From: Porticoccaceae bacterium
Lineage (GTDB): Bacteria > Pseudomonadota > Gammaproteobacteria > Pseudomonadales > Porticoccaceae
DNA: 12,151 bases
Reading direction: 5' to 3'
NCBI GenBank assembly: GCA_002692165.1
Contig: NZJL01000002.1
Coordinates: forward strand, 1 to 12,151
Positions 1 through 10,535 of this stretch are shown here, piece after piece. The position numbers were made by a program, and so were the translations under genes. A model generated the notes under the pieces. The model saw only the letters and a program-made list of their open reading frames with translations. It was not told the origin of the DNA and did no database searches. Within the stretch, counting starts at the first letter, position 1, and each line of letters starts with the position of its first letter.

Positions 1-831
1 CATATACTTAGCAAACCATTCCAGAAGCAGCTTATCGTCATTTAAAATCTCCGATAGTGCAGCTCGTATTTCAACCAAATAGTTGCTTGGAATATCATCT
101 TTAACAGATAGAGACCTTAATTGTGGGTCTCTTACGTGTATCGGGGGGCATGATTGCGCATTTAACTCTGCAGAGAGATCAGCAAGAATCTCAGAGCAAG
201 AGGGCATGCGAAAACCAACGGAATACGTCATGCTTTCTCCAATTGTGGTTCCGAAATGAGAATATTGGGGAGGGAGATATAACAGGTCCCCAGTACTCAT
301 GATGAGTTCTCGATCATGCTGAAAATCACATATTATACGCAATTCATTATGTGCGCATAACAACGTATTTTTGTCACATTTACCGCCCAATTTCCATGAT
401 TTTGCGCCTAGTCCTTGTATCAAAAAAACATCATAATAATCATAGTGCGGACCTACATTTCCACCATCAACTGAATAGTTAACCATGATATCATCGAGAC
501 GCCATGAGGGGAGAAAGTCGAAATAGTTTAAAAGAGTCCTAATTTTTGCAGACCATAGATCCATGCCATTAACTAGCAACGACCAATTGCATTTAGGAAG
601 AGTTGAGAATCTTTCTTCATTGATAGGACCATATTCAAGTTCTAATTTTTCCCCAATGATTAATCTAGAATATATTTCTTCATTCATGGCCAGACCTGCT
701 AGCTCGTCGGGTTCAATTAATGAGGGCAACTCAGGTAGAGCATTTTTAACAAAAAGAGGCTTTTTTTGCCAATACTTATCAAGAAAAGTCTGCTTCGATA
801 AACCGCCTAGCAATGTATCTTTATAGGTCAC
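1..831 (-). CDS. roxA: Ribosomal oxygenase of the RoxA/YcfD (cupin, JmjC-like) family, 3' end cut by the window edge
   Basis: A 2-oxoglutarate/Fe(II)-dependent oxygenase; the E. coli member YcfD hydroxylates an arginine of ribosomal protein L16. I translated 277 codons from the reverse strand without a stop; the C-terminus lies outside the window. The N-terminus carries the family block LLGGLS...FLDKYWQKKPLFV (residues 7-28), then PDELAGLA (41-48). The iron-binding core is visible: H129-x-D131 inside VGPHYDYYDVFL, and a distal His192 in LYLPPQYSHFG; the segment MTYSVGFR (201-208) is also family-typical. The chosen start is GTG at 831-829, because the family signature begins a few residues later. 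An AAAG nine bases upstream is only a weak ribosome-binding site. The gene follows purB by 24 bases, in the same frame as the purB TAG stop, so it probably ends the nudJ-mnmA-purB operon. Family assignment is confident; the exact substrate (L16 versus L27) is inferred from relatives. Confidence 0.88.
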   Translation of the reverse strand, partial: MTYKDTLLGGLSKQTFLDKYWQKKPLFVKNALPELPSLIEPDELAGLAMNEEIYSRLIIGEKLELEYGPINEERFSTLPKCNWSLLVNGMDLWSAKIRTLLNYFDFLPSWRLDDIMVNYSVDGGNVGPHYDYYDVFLIQGLGAKSWKLGGKCDKNTLLCAHNELRIICDFQHDRELIMSTGDLLYLPPQYSHFGTTIGESMTYSVGFRMPSCSEILADLSAELNAQSCPPIHVRDPQLRSLSVKDDIPSNYLVEIRAALSEILNDDKLLLEWFAKYM

Positions 832-855
832 AGGAATATTCTTTAGATGGCTGAG

Positions 856-2253
<1,398 letters not shown>

Positions 2254-2264
2254 CTACGGCATAA

Positions 2265-2279
2265 GGCTTATTATAAGCC
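2265..2279. repeat. Short near-perfect palindrome between mnmA and purB
   Basis: GGCTTATTATAAGCC is symmetric apart from its centre base and can form a six-pair stem with a TTA loop. No T-run follows on either strand, so it is not a convincing intrinsic terminator. It lies in the 70-base gap after the mnmA stop and could be a weak pause, processing site or operator. Function is unknown. Confidence 0.4.
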
Positions 2280-2290
2280 ACATTATAGTC

Positions 2291-3391
2291 TCAAAGGTTC
2301 GAAATATCGTCTTTCCATGCGTTTTCGATTATACCACCGCCAATGCATCTGTCTTCTGCATAAAATACTATCGACTGGCCGGGAGCGACTGCTCGCTGAG
2401 GCTCGAAAAAAGTAACGTCACAACAACCATTGAGATTAATTTTAACGACGCAATCTTGATCTTGTTGACGATATCGTATTTTTGCAGCGCACGAAAATTG
2501 CTCAGGATGGGGGAGGCCGTTTATCCAATGCAAGGCGCTTGCTTGGAGCCGATTAGAAAAAAGAAGCGGATTTTGAAAACCTTGTCCGATGTACAAAATG
2601 TTTTCTTTTATATCTTTTGATAGAACATACCAAGGCTCACCGGAGCTATTTCTCCGCCCACCAACACCTAGTCCTTGTCTCTGCCCCAAGGTATAAAACA
2701 TTAGACCTTGATGCTCGCCCATTAGCACTCCGTCTGAATTAAGAATTGGACCTGGTTGCGCGGGCAGATAATTTGATAGGAAGTCTTTAAATTTCCGCTC
2801 GCCAATAAAACATATACCGGTGCTATCCTTTTTGTTTGATGTAACCAAACTCTCCTGTCGAGCAATCAGTCGAACATCTTTTTTGTTTATAGATCCGACA
2901 GGAAAAAGAGATTTGGCAAGGGACGACTCCGGGACGGCATATAAAAAATAGCTTTGATCTTTACTGGAATCTTTTCCTTTGTGCAGCTGCGCTTTGTTGT
3001 CATGCTTTAGAATCCTACTGTAATGGCCTGTTGAAATAAAATTTGCACCTAAGATCTCAGCATATTCAAGAAATACTTTAAATTTGATTTCTCGATTACA
3101 TAGCACATCAGGATTTGGTGTCCTTCCGGCAGCATATTCTTTCAGAAAAATTTCAAAAACATTTTCCCAATATTCGGTTGCAAAGTTTGCTGTATGGAGA
3201 GGGATATTCAGAGCCGAGCATACCTTTTGAGCGTCAAGCAAATCAGCTTTTGCTGTGCAGTATTCGGTCTGATCATCCTCATCCCAATTCTTCATAAAAA
3301 GACCTTCTACAGCGTAACCCTCTCTTTTTAGCAAGAATGCTGATACAGATGAGTCTACACCCCCAGACATCCCAACAATGACTTTTTTCAA
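2291..3391 (-). CDS. mnmA: tRNA-specific 2-thiouridylase MnmA, TTG start
   Basis: Cytosolic enzyme that places sulfur at C2 of wobble U34 in tRNA-Lys, tRNA-Glu and tRNA-Gln, using ATP to activate the base and sulfur relayed from IscS via Tus proteins. The 366 residues match the family length (E. coli 368). The N-terminal PP-loop motif SGGVDS is at 9-14. The catalytic nucleophile Cys98 lies in NPDVLCN, and the second catalytic cysteine, Cys194, in [16 protein letters not shown] (120-126) and [13 protein letters not shown] (233-245) are also family-typical. The start codon is TTG at 3391-3389: the family block [10 protein letters not shown] begins directly after it, no in-frame ATG precedes it before the upstream stop, and an AGGA lies 11 bases upstream. 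An ATT at 3394-3392, eight bases from the AGGA, is a less likely alternative. It follows nudJ by about 38 bases, as in E. coli. Confidence 0.96.
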   Translation of the reverse strand: MKKVIVGMSGGVDSSVSAFLLKREGYAVEGLFMKNWDEDDQTEYCTAKADLLDAQKVCSALNIPLHTANFATEYWENVFEIFLKEYAAGRTPNPDVLCNREIKFKVFLEYAEILGANFISTGHYSRILKHDNKAQLHKGKDSSKDQSYFLYAVPESSLAKSLFPVGSINKKDVRLIARQESLVTSNKKDSTGICFIGERKFKDFLSNYLPAQPGPILNSDGVLMGEHQGLMFYTLGQRQGLGVGGRRNSSGEPWYVLSKDIKENILYIGQGFQNPLLFSNRLQASALHWINGLPHPEQFSCAAKIRYRQQDQDCVVKINLNGCCDVTFFEPQRAVAPGQSIVFYAEDRCIGGGIIENAWKDDISNL

Positions 3392-3429
3392 AATGCTCAG
3401 ATTCCTATTCTTTTGCCATGTTCCAATGA

Positions 3430-3873
3430 TTAGCAGGTTTTAAATAGATCTAGAGGGAATATACGCTGTTTTTCATATTGCTCAATACAGTCCAAAACCA
3501 TTGGGCTTCGGAGCATGGGGTGATAATCGTAGATTTCGGCAATAGACAACCATAGCACCTCATCAATCTGACAATCTATTGCCTGCAGCGGATCTTCCCT
3601 AACAGGCTCGGCACAGAAGGTAGCACGGTAATAAGTGATGTCATTGCTATCTGATCTATAGGTAGTGAAACCCAGAAAACCGACGGGCTTAACGATCCAT
3701 CCAGTCTCCTCTAGAGTTTCTCGTACAGCGGCTGCAATGATGTCTTCGCCCGGAACAACATGACCTGCAGGTTGATTTATCACCTGACGGCCATCAATGG
3801 TTTCCTTTACAAGCAGGTAGCAATGGTTATTTGCAATCACTGTTGCTGCGGTCAAATGAATGCGTTCATCCAT
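3430..3873 (-). CDS. nudJ: NudJ-type Nudix hydrolase
   Basis: Nudix phosphohydrolase of the NudJ (YmfB) group; the E. coli enzyme removes phosphate from nucleoside tri- and diphosphates and from the thiamine precursor HMP-PP. The complete 23-residue Nudix box spans residues 37-59: Gly37, Glu43, Arg51-Glu52, Glu55-Glu56, Gly58. The preceding NQPAGH and the C-terminal LRSPMV are typical of NudJ. I prefer the ATG at 3873-3871 (147 residues): it has a GGA nine bases upstream and matches the E. coli N-terminus. A TTG at 3897 would add eight residues and lacks a ribosome-binding site. It is the first gene of the minus-strand cluster, directly upstream of mnmA as in E. coli. The substrate is inferred from the family, not visible in the sequence. 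Confidence 0.9.
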   Translation of the reverse strand: MDERIHLTAATVIANNHCYLLVKETIDGRQVINQPAGHVVPGEDIIAAAVRETLEETGWIVKPVGFLGFTTYRSDSNDITYYRATFCAEPVREDPLQAIDCQIDEVLWLSIAEIYDYHPMLRSPMVLDCIEQYEKQRIFPLDLFKTC

Positions 3874-3917
3874 AACAATAATTCCGTCAGAACCCAAAAC
3901 TTGATTGGATCATTCCA

Positions 3918-4000
3918 GTTACGTGACTTTACCATGAAATTGTTAGTCAGAAAAAATAGTTACTCGCAAAAAAAATCGCTTTTGGACTCAATCACGTAAC
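3918..4000. repeat. Widely spaced inverted repeat GTTACGTGA / TCACGTAAC
   Basis: GTTACGTGA at 3918-3926 and its exact reverse complement at 3992-4000 face each other across 65 bases upstream of nudJ. The arms are nine bases each with no mismatch. This arrangement fits a pair of binding sites for one regulator in opposite orientation, but chance is not excluded. No regulator can be named. Confidence 0.45.
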
Positions 4001-4083
4001 AATCTTTGATGGCTGTTCATCGTTTTCCCATAGTGCTTTTTGAGCAGACAACGCCAATGTTTCGTTAGAATCCTTGCGTTGAA

Positions 4084-4162
4084 ATTTCTAAATCTTGTTT
4101 AATAGAACCAGAACAAAGCACTAGGACCCCTTGGATTGGTCACCCCACTAACGATTTCTAAA
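4084..4162. repeat. Direct repeat ATTTCTAAA, 70 bases apart
   Basis: ATTTCTAAA occurs at 4084-4092 and again at 4154-4162, the second copy just upstream of the candidate icd -10 element. The repeats are short and AT-rich, so coincidence is quite possible. They are recorded as possible operator half-sites. Confidence 0.3.
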
Positions 4163-4176
4163 ACAGTGGCAAATTA

Positions 4177-4185
4177 TGTTAAAAT
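4177..4185 (+). promoter_or_regulatory. Candidate extended -10 promoter element of icd
   Basis: TGTTAAAAT fits the extended -10 pattern TGnTATAAT with one mismatch in the hexamer. No good -35 hexamer lies at 16-18 bases, which is tolerable for an extended -10 promoter. A transcript from about 4192 would have a leader of roughly 65 bases before the icd ATG. Prediction only. Confidence 0.35.
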
Positions 4186-4258
4186 ACGCTTTTAAGAGAT
4201 ACATCGGGGACTTGATCGGTTCCCAGTTATGAATGCACCCCAAACTGCGAGGCAAAAA

Positions 4259-5512
4259 ATGGCGTACCAACACATCATAATCCCAGAGTCCGGTAGAAAG
4301 GTCACGATTAATGCTGATGGTTCATTAAACGTTCCCAGCAATCCAATAATTCCCTTTATAGAAGGAGACGGGATTGGAGTCGATATTACACCGGTGATGA
4401 TTAATGTCATTGATGCATCAGTTAACAAAGCTTATTCGGGAGAGAAAAAGATATCCTGGATGGAGGTATTCTGCGGAGAGAAAGCGGCGGAGCTTTATGA
4501 AGGGGACTGGTTTCCGGCTGAGACGCTCGCGGCTATTAAGGAATACATCGTGTCTATTAAAGGTCCTCTAACCACGCCCGTCGGAGGAGGATTTAGATCT
4601 CTCAATGTAGCACTGAGGCAAGAACTCGATCTATTCGTGTGCCAAAGGCCTGTCCGCTGGTTTGAGGGAGTTCCTTCGCCGGTGAAGGAACCACACAAAG
4701 TAGATATGTGTATTTTTCGAGAGAATTCGGAAGACATATATGCAGGGATAGAATGGAAGGGCGATAGTGACGGAGCCAAACAGCTTATTGACTTCCTTAA
4801 AAAAGAAATGGAAGTATCAAAGATCCGGTTTGAAAATAATTGCGGAATCGGAGTAAAGCCAATTTCTGAGGAGGGCACAAAGAGATTGGTTTCAAAAGCG
4901 ATTCAATATGCAATAGATCAAAATAAAACGTCTGTCACTCTGGTGCATAAAGGAAATATTATGAAATTCACTGAAGGAGCCTTTTGCGACTGGGGCTACG
5001 AAGTTGCTCAGGAGCAATTCGGAGGCATGGCTTTGGACGGAGGCCCTTGGCACGTAGTGATCAACCCAAATTCCGGACAAGAAATAATCATAAAAGATGT
5101 GATTGCAGATGCAATGCTGCAACAGATATTGACAAGGCCAAATGAATATAGTGTCATCGCAACAATGAATTTGAATGGAGATTACATATCAGATGCATTG
5201 GCGGCACAGGTTGGAGGAATAGGTATTGCCCCTGGAGCAAACCTATCTGACGACATTGCAATTTTTGAGGCAACTCACGGCACTGCGCCAAAATATGCGG
5301 GCCAAGACAAAGTCAATCCAGGGTCGCTCATACTTTCCGCAGAGATGATGTTAAGGCACTTAGGATGGGGTGATGCTGCAGATCTAGTGGTGAAAGGTAT
5401 TGAGGGTGCAATTTCTCAAAAGAAAGTAACATATGATTTCGAAAGACTGATGGATAACGCTCAGCTTATGTCCTGCTCAAAATTTGGAGAAGCAATCGTA
5501 GACAACATGTAA
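4259..5512 (+). CDS. icd: NADP-dependent isocitrate dehydrogenase
   Basis: TCA-cycle enzyme that oxidatively decarboxylates isocitrate to 2-oxoglutarate with NADP; a cytosolic homodimer. The 417 residues match E. coli Icd (416) along the whole length. Substrate residues are present: Ser114, Arg120, Arg130, Arg154, Tyr161 and Lys231. Ser114 corresponds to the E. coli serine phosphorylated by the kinase/phosphatase AceK. NADP-type contacts are kept in [16 protein letters not shown] and TYDFERLM, which argues against the NAD form. The start is ATG 4259: it has GAGG six bases upstream and gives MAYQ, like the Pseudomonas MGYQ. The in-frame ATG at 4229 would add ten residues and has no ribosome-binding site. 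It appears to be transcribed alone. The cspD gene often found between icd and clpS is absent here. Confidence 0.97.
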   Translation: MAYQHIIIPESGRKVTINADGSLNVPSNPIIPFIEGDGIGVDITPVMINVIDASVNKAYSGEKKISWMEVFCGEKAAELYEGDWFPAETLAAIKEYIVSIKGPLTTPVGGGFRSLNVALRQELDLFVCQRPVRWFEGVPSPVKEPHKVDMCIFRENSEDIYAGIEWKGDSDGAKQLIDFLKKEMEVSKIRFENNCGIGVKPISEEGTKRLVSKAIQYAIDQNKTSVTLVHKGNIMKFTEGAFCDWGYEVAQEQFGGMALDGGPWHVVINPNSGQEIIIKDVIADAMLQQILTRPNEYSVIATMNLNGDYISDALAAQVGGIGIAPGANLSDDIAIFEATHGTAPKYAGQDKVNPGSLILSAEMMLRHLGWGDAADLVVKGIEGAISQKKVTYDFERLMDNAQLMSCSKFGEAIVDNM

Positions 5513-5680
5513 TATTGTATTGAGTGGGTCAACATAGCCTTTACCAGGCTTAATCAATTGAGTTTCACTGTTATGTAGGGTGTTGAAGATATTGCATAAA
5601 TATGTTCAGCCGAGGGTTAACTTCCGAGAGCGGCAACAAGACTAACGTTGATATTATTGAACAGGGAAAGTTTGTCAGCC
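5513..5680. other. Intergenic region between icd and clpS
   Basis: This 168-base gap holds the icd 3' end and, presumably, a clpS promoter. A small AGCCT/AGGCT stem at 5536-5550 with a five-base loop lacks a following T-run, so no terminator is called. No convincing -35/-10 pair was found by eye. No cold-shock gene (cspD) is present. Confidence 0.6.
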
Positions 5681-6019
5681 ATGAGTGACAAAGATGGGGA
5701 ATATAACGGAAATAGCGATCTAGGTATTCTAGTAAAAGAGAAACCTCCAACGCTCCAAAAGCCGCGGCTTTATCAAGTCGTATTGCTTAATGACGACTAT
5801 ACTCCGATGGAATTTGTCGTAGAATTGATCGAGAAGTTTTTCAGCAAAACTCGCGAAACTGCCACGAGGATCATGCTTATGATTCACAATGAAGGAAAAG
5901 GAGTTTGTGGTATTTATCCACAAGACATAGCAGAAACGAAAGCAGCGATGGTCAATAAATACTCAATGCAACATCAGCATCCACTGCTTTGCGAAGCTGA
6001 ACCCTGTGACGAAGAATAG
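5681..6019 (+). CDS. clpS: ATP-dependent Clp protease adaptor ClpS
   Basis: Cytosolic N-degron adaptor that binds proteins with N-terminal Leu, Phe, Trp or Tyr and hands them to ClpAP. It has 112 residues (E. coli 106). The flexible N-terminal tail (1 to about 29) precedes the core. The N-degron pocket motif [10 protein letters not shown] lies at 37-46; Asn37, Asp38 and Asp39 correspond to E. coli N34, D35 and D36. His69 in MIHNEG corresponds to E. coli H66. [13 protein letters not shown] and HPLLCE complete the family pattern. The short tail ends in the acidic CDEE. I use ATG 5681; a TTG at 5672, with AGGG better placed upstream, is a real alternative that would add three residues. It is followed five bases later by clpA, implying coupled expression. 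Confidence 0.96.
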   Translation: MSDKDGEYNGNSDLGILVKEKPPTLQKPRLYQVVLLNDDYTPMEFVVELIEKFFSKTRETATRIMLMIHNEGKGVCGIYPQDIAETKAAMVNKYSMQHQHPLLCEAEPCDEE

Positions 6020-6024
6020 TCGTT

Positions 6025-8334
6025 ATGTTGAGCCGAGAACTTGAAGTAACCTTGAATTTAGCTTTCAAAACAGCTCGTGAAAGTCGCCATGAGTTTATGA
6101 CTGTTGAACATCTTCTACTAGCGCTTCTTGATGACGCATCCGCTTCGACAGTCCTCAAAGCATGCGGTGCAGACCTTGGGCTGTTGAGACATGATCTTGA
6201 TGAGTTCATTGACTCCACAGTGCCCAGAATTTCTGAAAATGACGAGGAGCAAGAAACTAAACCAACTCATGGGTTTCAGAGAGTCCTCCAAAGGGCAGTG
6301 TTCCAGGTAAACTCCGCAAGCACTAAAGAGGTTGTGGGGGCAAACGTCATTGTTGCAATATTTAGCGAACAAGAGAGCCAAGCAGTTTACTTTTTGCGGC
6401 TTCAAAATGTGGCTCGTATAGACGTAGTTAACTTCATTTCGCATGGCATTTCGAAAATGGCGGATCAGTCTGAATTGACTGATGCTGATCGACCTTTAAA
6501 TGAACAAGACCAAGAAAATGAAAGCCAAACCGAATCGGATGATCTTTTAACACAGTTTGCGACAAATCTTAATTTAAAGGCAGAAAAAGGGCTTATCGAT
6601 CCACTCATAGGTCGAATACCCGAACTGGAGCGCCTGAGTCAAATTCTAATGCGCCGGAGGAAAAACAACCCATTGTTGGTAGGAGAAGCAGGCGTTGGAA
6701 AGACAGCCATCGCTGAGGGACTTGCACAACTTATTGTTGAAGGCAAAGTCGCTGAACCGATATTGAATAGCACAGTTTACTCCCTGGATATGGGGTCCTT
6801 GCTGGCCGGGACGAAGTATAGAGGTGATTTTGAAAAACGTCTAAAAGGAATCATCAATGAACTCAAACAAAAAAACAAATGTATTCTGTTTATTGACGAG
6901 ATTCACACTATAATTGGTGCCGGTGCTGCGTCAGGCGGAGTGATGGACGCGTCTAACATTTTAAAACCACTTCTGTCGTCTGGTGAAATACGATGCATTG
7001 GTTCAACCACTTACCAAGAGTACCGCGGAGTTTTTGATAAAGACCATGCGCTGTCTAGACGATTTCAAAAGATCGATGTTCCTGAGCCGACCGTTGAAGA
7101 GGCACACAAGATTTTAAAAGGGCTTAAATCACGCTTCGAAAGCTACCATTCTTTGCGTTATAGCGATGCTTCCCTGCGAAGCGCAGCTGAGCTATCGAGT
7201 AAATATATAAACGACAGATTTTTGCCTGACAAAGCAATCGATATCATTGACGAGGCAGGAGCGTTTCAGCGACTTCAAACTGAAGACAAACGTAAGAAAA
7301 CTGTGAGCGTTTCTGACATAGAAAAAATTGTTTCAAAAATCGCTCGAATTCCCCCGAAAAGTGTTTCAAGCTCTGATAGAAAGCAACTAAAGGGTTTAGC
7401 TGGAAAACTTAAGATGGCAGTTTTTGGCCAAGATCATGCGATAGATAGGTTGTCTACGGCTATAAAACTTGCCAGAGCAGGTTTGCGTGACGATAATAAA
7501 CCGATTGGAAGCTACCTATTTTCGGGCCCAACCGGTGTAGGTAAAACTGAACTCAGCAAACAACTGGCAAAAATTTTAGGCGTTGAGCTTATCCGGTTTG
7601 ATATGTCCGAGTACATGGAACGTCACACAGTGTCCCGCTTGATTGGAGCTCCGCCTGGATATATCGGTTACGATAAGGGGGGTCTGCTGACCGAAGCCAT
7701 CAACAAGCAACCACACTCAGTCCTTCTGCTGGATGAGATGGAAAAAGCCCATCCTGATGTGTTTAATTTACTTTTGCAGGTAATGGATCATGGAACGCTA
7801 ACCGACAATGATGGAAGAAAAGCTGATTTTAAAAATATTATTATAATAATGACTACTAATGCCGGGGCGGAATTGATGAGCCGCTCGTCCATTGGATTTT
7901 CGACCCAAGATCATAGCTCCGATGGTATAGAAACGATAAAGAAGATGTTTACTCCTGAGTTTCGCAATCGGCTTGATGACATCGTCCAGTTTGGTGCCCT
8001 CACTACCAAAGTTATCAAGACCGTAATAGATAAATTCTTAGTGCAATTACAGCTCCAACTTGATGAAAAACATGTATTCCTTAAGGTAGACAAGGGAGCG
8101 CGATCATGGCTTGCGAAACATGGTTATGACGCTAAGATGGGTGCAAGACCGATGGATCGCTTGATTCAAGAACACATCAAGAAACCGCTAGCGGAGGAAG
8201 TGCTGTTTGGTTCACTCGCGAAGAATGGCGGTATTGCCTCAGTATCAGTTGAGGGCAGCTCGCTTTCTATAAAGTGCCAATCGGCCAACAAAACAGTTAA
8301 AACCGCTGTCGCGGCAGACGATCCTGGCAGCTAA
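6025..8334 (+). CDS. clpA: ATP-dependent Clp protease ATP-binding subunit ClpA
   Basis: Hexameric AAA+ unfoldase that feeds substrates, including ClpS-delivered N-degron proteins, into ClpP. It has 769 residues (E. coli 758). The N-domain (1 to about 142) is followed by an acidic linker (about 145-172). D1 has Walker A GEAGVGKT at 220-227, Walker B ILFIDE at 287-292, the KYRG pore loop near 264-267 and RRF at 345-347. D2 has Walker A GPTGVGKT at 501-508, LLLDE at 567-571 and pore loop GYIGYDKGG at 545-553. The ClpP-docking loop IGF is at 623-625. It has no ClpB-type middle domain, which excludes ClpB and ClpC. The C-terminal tail after 750 is Ala/Lys-rich and slightly longer than in E. coli. 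Only five bases separate it from clpS; the ribosome-binding site is weak, suggesting translational coupling. clpP is not in the window. Confidence 0.98.
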   Translation: MLSRELEVTLNLAFKTARESRHEFMTVEHLLLALLDDASASTVLKACGADLGLLRHDLDEFIDSTVPRISENDEEQETKPTHGFQRVLQRAVFQVNSASTKEVVGANVIVAIFSEQESQAVYFLRLQNVARIDVVNFISHGISKMADQSELTDADRPLNEQDQENESQTESDDLLTQFATNLNLKAEKGLIDPLIGRIPELERLSQILMRRRKNNPLLVGEAGVGKTAIAEGLAQLIVEGKVAEPILNSTVYSLDMGSLLAGTKYRGDFEKRLKGIINELKQKNKCILFIDEIHTIIGAGAASGGVMDASNILKPLLSSGEIRCIGSTTYQEYRGVFDKDHALSRRFQKIDVPEPTVEEAHKILKGLKSRFESYHSLRYSDASLRSAAELSSKYINDRFLPDKAIDIIDEAGAFQRLQTEDKRKKTVSVSDIEKIVSKIARIPPKSVSSSDRKQLKGLAGKLKMAVFGQDHAIDRLSTAIKLARAGLRDDNKPIGSYLFSGPTGVGKTELSKQLAKILGVELIRFDMSEYMERHTVSRLIGAPPGYIGYDKGGLLTEAINKQPHSVLLLDEMEKAHPDVFNLLLQVMDHGTLTDNDGRKADFKNIIIIMTTNAGAELMSRSSIGFSTQDHSSDGIETIKKMFTPEFRNRLDDIVQFGALTTKVIKTVIDKFLVQLQLQLDEKHVFLKVDKGARSWLAKHGYDAKMGARPMDRLIQEHIKKPLAEEVLFGSLAKNGGIASVSVEGSSLSIKCQSANKTVKTAVAADDPGS

Positions 8335-8376
8335 ATGCATTTGGTTGGCAGTGTGACCAGCTCATAATAATGCATT
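8334..8376. repeat. Paired AATGCATT palindromes between convergent clpA and infA
   Basis: AATGCATT occurs at 8334-8341 and 8369-8376. Each copy is its own reverse complement, so the two can pair with each other. An inner TGGT (8342-8345) and ACCA (8356-8359) could extend the stem past a bulge. The 51-base gap between the two stop codons needs a terminator for both strands, and this is the only structure I see. It has no GC-rich stem or T-run, so terminator function is doubtful. Confidence 0.35.
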
Positions 8377-8385
8377 AATACTATA

Positions 8386-8604
8386 TTAACGTTCTCTGTA
8401 AGTGATTCTCCCTTTAGTCAGATCGTATGGCGTCATTTCAACCTTGACCTTGTCGCCTGTCAGGATGCGAATATAGTGCTTCCGCATTTTCCCAGAGATA
8501 TGAGCGATTATTATATGCCCGTTCTCCAGCTTAACCTTAAATGTAGTATTTGGAAGTGTATCTACCACTTCTCCATCTAATTCAATATTTTCTTCTTTTG
8601 CCAT
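8386..8604 (-). CDS. infA: Translation initiation factor IF-1
   Basis: Small S1-like OB-fold protein that binds the ribosomal A site on the 30S subunit and works with IF-2 and IF-3 in initiation. It is 72 residues, the same as E. coli. The family core is intact: ETLPN-like DTLPNT (15-20), ENGH (27-30), AHISGKMRK (34-42), [10 protein letters not shown] (44-53) and [10 protein letters not shown] (58-67). The start is ATG at 8604-8602, reading MAKEEN as in relatives. The ribosome-binding site is weak. It converges on clpA and is separated from upstream aat by 244 bases, with a candidate promoter in that gap. In E. coli and Pseudomonas infA also sits beside clpA. Confidence 0.98.
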   Translation of the reverse strand: MAKEENIELDGEVVDTLPNTTFKVKLENGHIIIAHISGKMRKHYIRILTGDKVKVEMTPYDLTKGRITYRER

Positions 8605-8660
8605 TGATCTGTTATCTTATCCATTAATTTAACTGTGCGCCAGTGTGCCTGATAATCACT

Positions 8661-8689
8661 CTTTTAGCAAAAGGATCAATTGTGCTCAA
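8661..8689 (-). promoter_or_regulatory. Candidate sigma-70 promoter for infA
   Basis: On the minus strand TTGAGC (8689-8684) and TAAAAG (8666-8661) stand 17 bases apart; each matches four of six consensus positions. The predicted start would give a leader of about 50 bases before the infA ATG. Prediction by eye only. Confidence 0.35.
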
Positions 8690-8699
8690 ACTATTTCTT

Positions 8700-8741
8700 T
8701 ATCGGAAACAACATATAGCAGCTGTATCAATATCAGAAACA
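8700..8741. repeat. Imperfect direct repeat TATCGGAAACA / TATCAGAAACA
   Basis: Eleven-base copies at 8700-8710 and 8731-8741 differ at one base and are 31 bases apart, close to three helical turns. They lie upstream of the candidate infA promoter. They could be tandem operator sites or coincidence in AT-rich DNA. Confidence 0.3.
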
Positions 8742-8848
8742 TTTATTTACAGTATAAGATCAACATTCTGCAATAGAAATAATAAAATTACTTCTATTCG
8801 CCAACAACGAATGTCAAGACACGTGAGGTTTGTTTAAAAAACTGGAAT

Positions 8849-9586
8849 CTATCGATAAGAGCGAGAAGCCCCTTCGTGTATCTTTTTGCAAATATCACTG
8901 ACGTTAAAGTCAGGCCAATCAATACTTCGGTTTCTTTGAATATACAGGGTGTCTAGGAAACTTGCTCGCGATATTGATGTTGCTCCTAAACTCTCCAAAT
9001 GTGGAGTCACCAATTGGCAATCAATTATACTAAAACCGGCGGTTTTCAATCCTTCACAAAGGGCGATTAATGCAACTTTAGAAGCATTTGAGACGCTGCT
9101 GAACATCGATTCCCCACAAAAGATTCCCCCGATAGCAACACCATATAGACCTCCTATTAATTCGTCATTCAACCAAACCTCGACAGAATGCGCCGCACCA
9201 GCAGTGTGAAGCTTGCAATATGCTTTCTCCATATCCAGAGTAATCCAACTCCCTTTAATTTTTCGATTTCTATCTTCGCTGCATCCCCGAACTACTTTAT
9301 TAAAAACCAAGTCGGAAGTTATTGAAAACTGGTTTTTTCTAATATCCCTTTTAAGACTGCGAGAAATATGGATATTTTGTGGGTGCAACACGCATCTTAT
9401 TGGCGGGCTCCACCAAAGTAACGGATCGTCTTCGTTGTACCATGGAAAGATGCCTTGTCTGTATGCGCTTATTAATGTCTTTGGCTGAAGGTTTCCGCCT
9501 ACGGCAAGCAGTCCATCTAGAGGGAAGCTTGCACTTTTAGGGTCAGGAAATACTGGATTTATCGGGTCTAAATAACTTATAGGCAT
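8849..9586 (-). CDS. aat: Leucyl/phenylalanyl-tRNA--protein transferase
   Basis: Cytosolic enzyme that moves Leu or Phe from aminoacyl-tRNA to proteins with N-terminal Lys or Arg, creating the primary N-degron read by ClpS. It has 245 residues (E. coli 234). Family marks are LDGLLAVGGNL (23-33), QGIFPWY (44-50), LWWSPPIR (57-64), SRSLKR (75-80), GSWIT (112-116), FCGESMFS (156-163) and IIDCQ (187-191). Glu159 and Gln191 correspond to catalytic E. coli residues E156 and Q188. The start is ATG at 9586-9584, four bases after the trxB stop, so the two genes form a tight operon with likely coupled translation. Together with clpS and clpA nearby, it places three components of the N-degron pathway within 4 kb. 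Confidence 0.97.
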   Translation of the reverse strand: MPISYLDPINPVFPDPKSASFPLDGLLAVGGNLQPKTLISAYRQGIFPWYNEDDPLLWWSPPIRCVLHPQNIHISRSLKRDIRKNQFSITSDLVFNKVVRGCSEDRNRKIKGSWITLDMEKAYCKLHTAGAAHSVEVWLNDELIGGLYGVAIGGIFCGESMFSSVSNASKVALIALCEGLKTAGFSIIDCQLVTPHLESLGATSISRASFLDTLYIQRNRSIDWPDFNVSDICKKIHEGASRSYR

Positions 9587-9590
9587 GAAA

Positions 9591-10535
<945 letters not shown>

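Larger units (their letters stand above)
3874..4258. other. Divergent intergenic region between nudJ and icd
   Basis: This 385-base stretch separates the divergent nudJ and icd genes and must hold promoters for both. I see no convincing gene in it; the reading frames crossing it match nothing I recognise. It holds a 9-base inverted repeat pair near nudJ, a 9-base direct repeat pair nearer icd, and a candidate extended -10 element for icd, each listed separately. The nudJ side is rich in A and T runs, and I could not choose a nudJ promoter with confidence. Confidence 0.7.
8605..8848. other. Gap between aat and infA, no gene seen
   Basis: This 244-base AT-rich stretch lies between aat and infA, where Pseudomonas relatives carry ate/bpt. 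I translated the part nearest aat in the three minus frames and found early stops and no arginyltransferase-like block, so no visible relic remains. There is no tRNA-Ser either, although E. coli has serW in this neighbourhood. A plus-strand reading frame at 8643-8837 looks spurious. The gap holds a candidate infA promoter and an imperfect direct repeat. A run of six T lies just past the aat stop (minus strand) but without a GC stem. Confidence 0.6.

Noticed and set aside
267..274. GGGGAGGG, a match to the FtsK-orienting KOPS pattern GGGNAGGG, in the same window as ftsK
   Set aside because: One or two matches are expected by chance in 12 kb on both strands, and it lies inside the oxygenase gene, so a single copy means nothing.
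3874..3897. Earlier TTG start for nudJ
   Set aside because: It lacks a ribosome-binding site and extends beyond the usual family N-terminus; the ATG at 3873 is better supported.
4229..4258. Earlier in-frame ATG for icd adding ten residues
   Set aside because: No ribosome-binding site precedes it, whereas ATG 4259 has a GAGG at ideal spacing and matches the N-terminus of relatives.
4495..4878. Long opposite-strand reading frame inside icd, and similar ones inside purB, clpA, aat and trxB
   Set aside because: They overlap strongly conserved genes, match no family I know, and are explained as shadow frames.
5536..5550. Small AGCCT/AGGCT hairpin after icd as a terminator
   Set aside because: The stem is only five pairs and no T-run follows.
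8643..8837. Plus-strand reading frame of 64 codons in the infA-aat gap
   Set aside because: The product matches no family I know, has no ribosome-binding site I can see, and lies in AT-rich promoter DNA.
8605..8848. tRNA-Ser or an ate relic between aat and infA
   Set aside because: No cloverleaf-like arms were seen, and the minus frames nearest aat stop early without arginyltransferase motifs.
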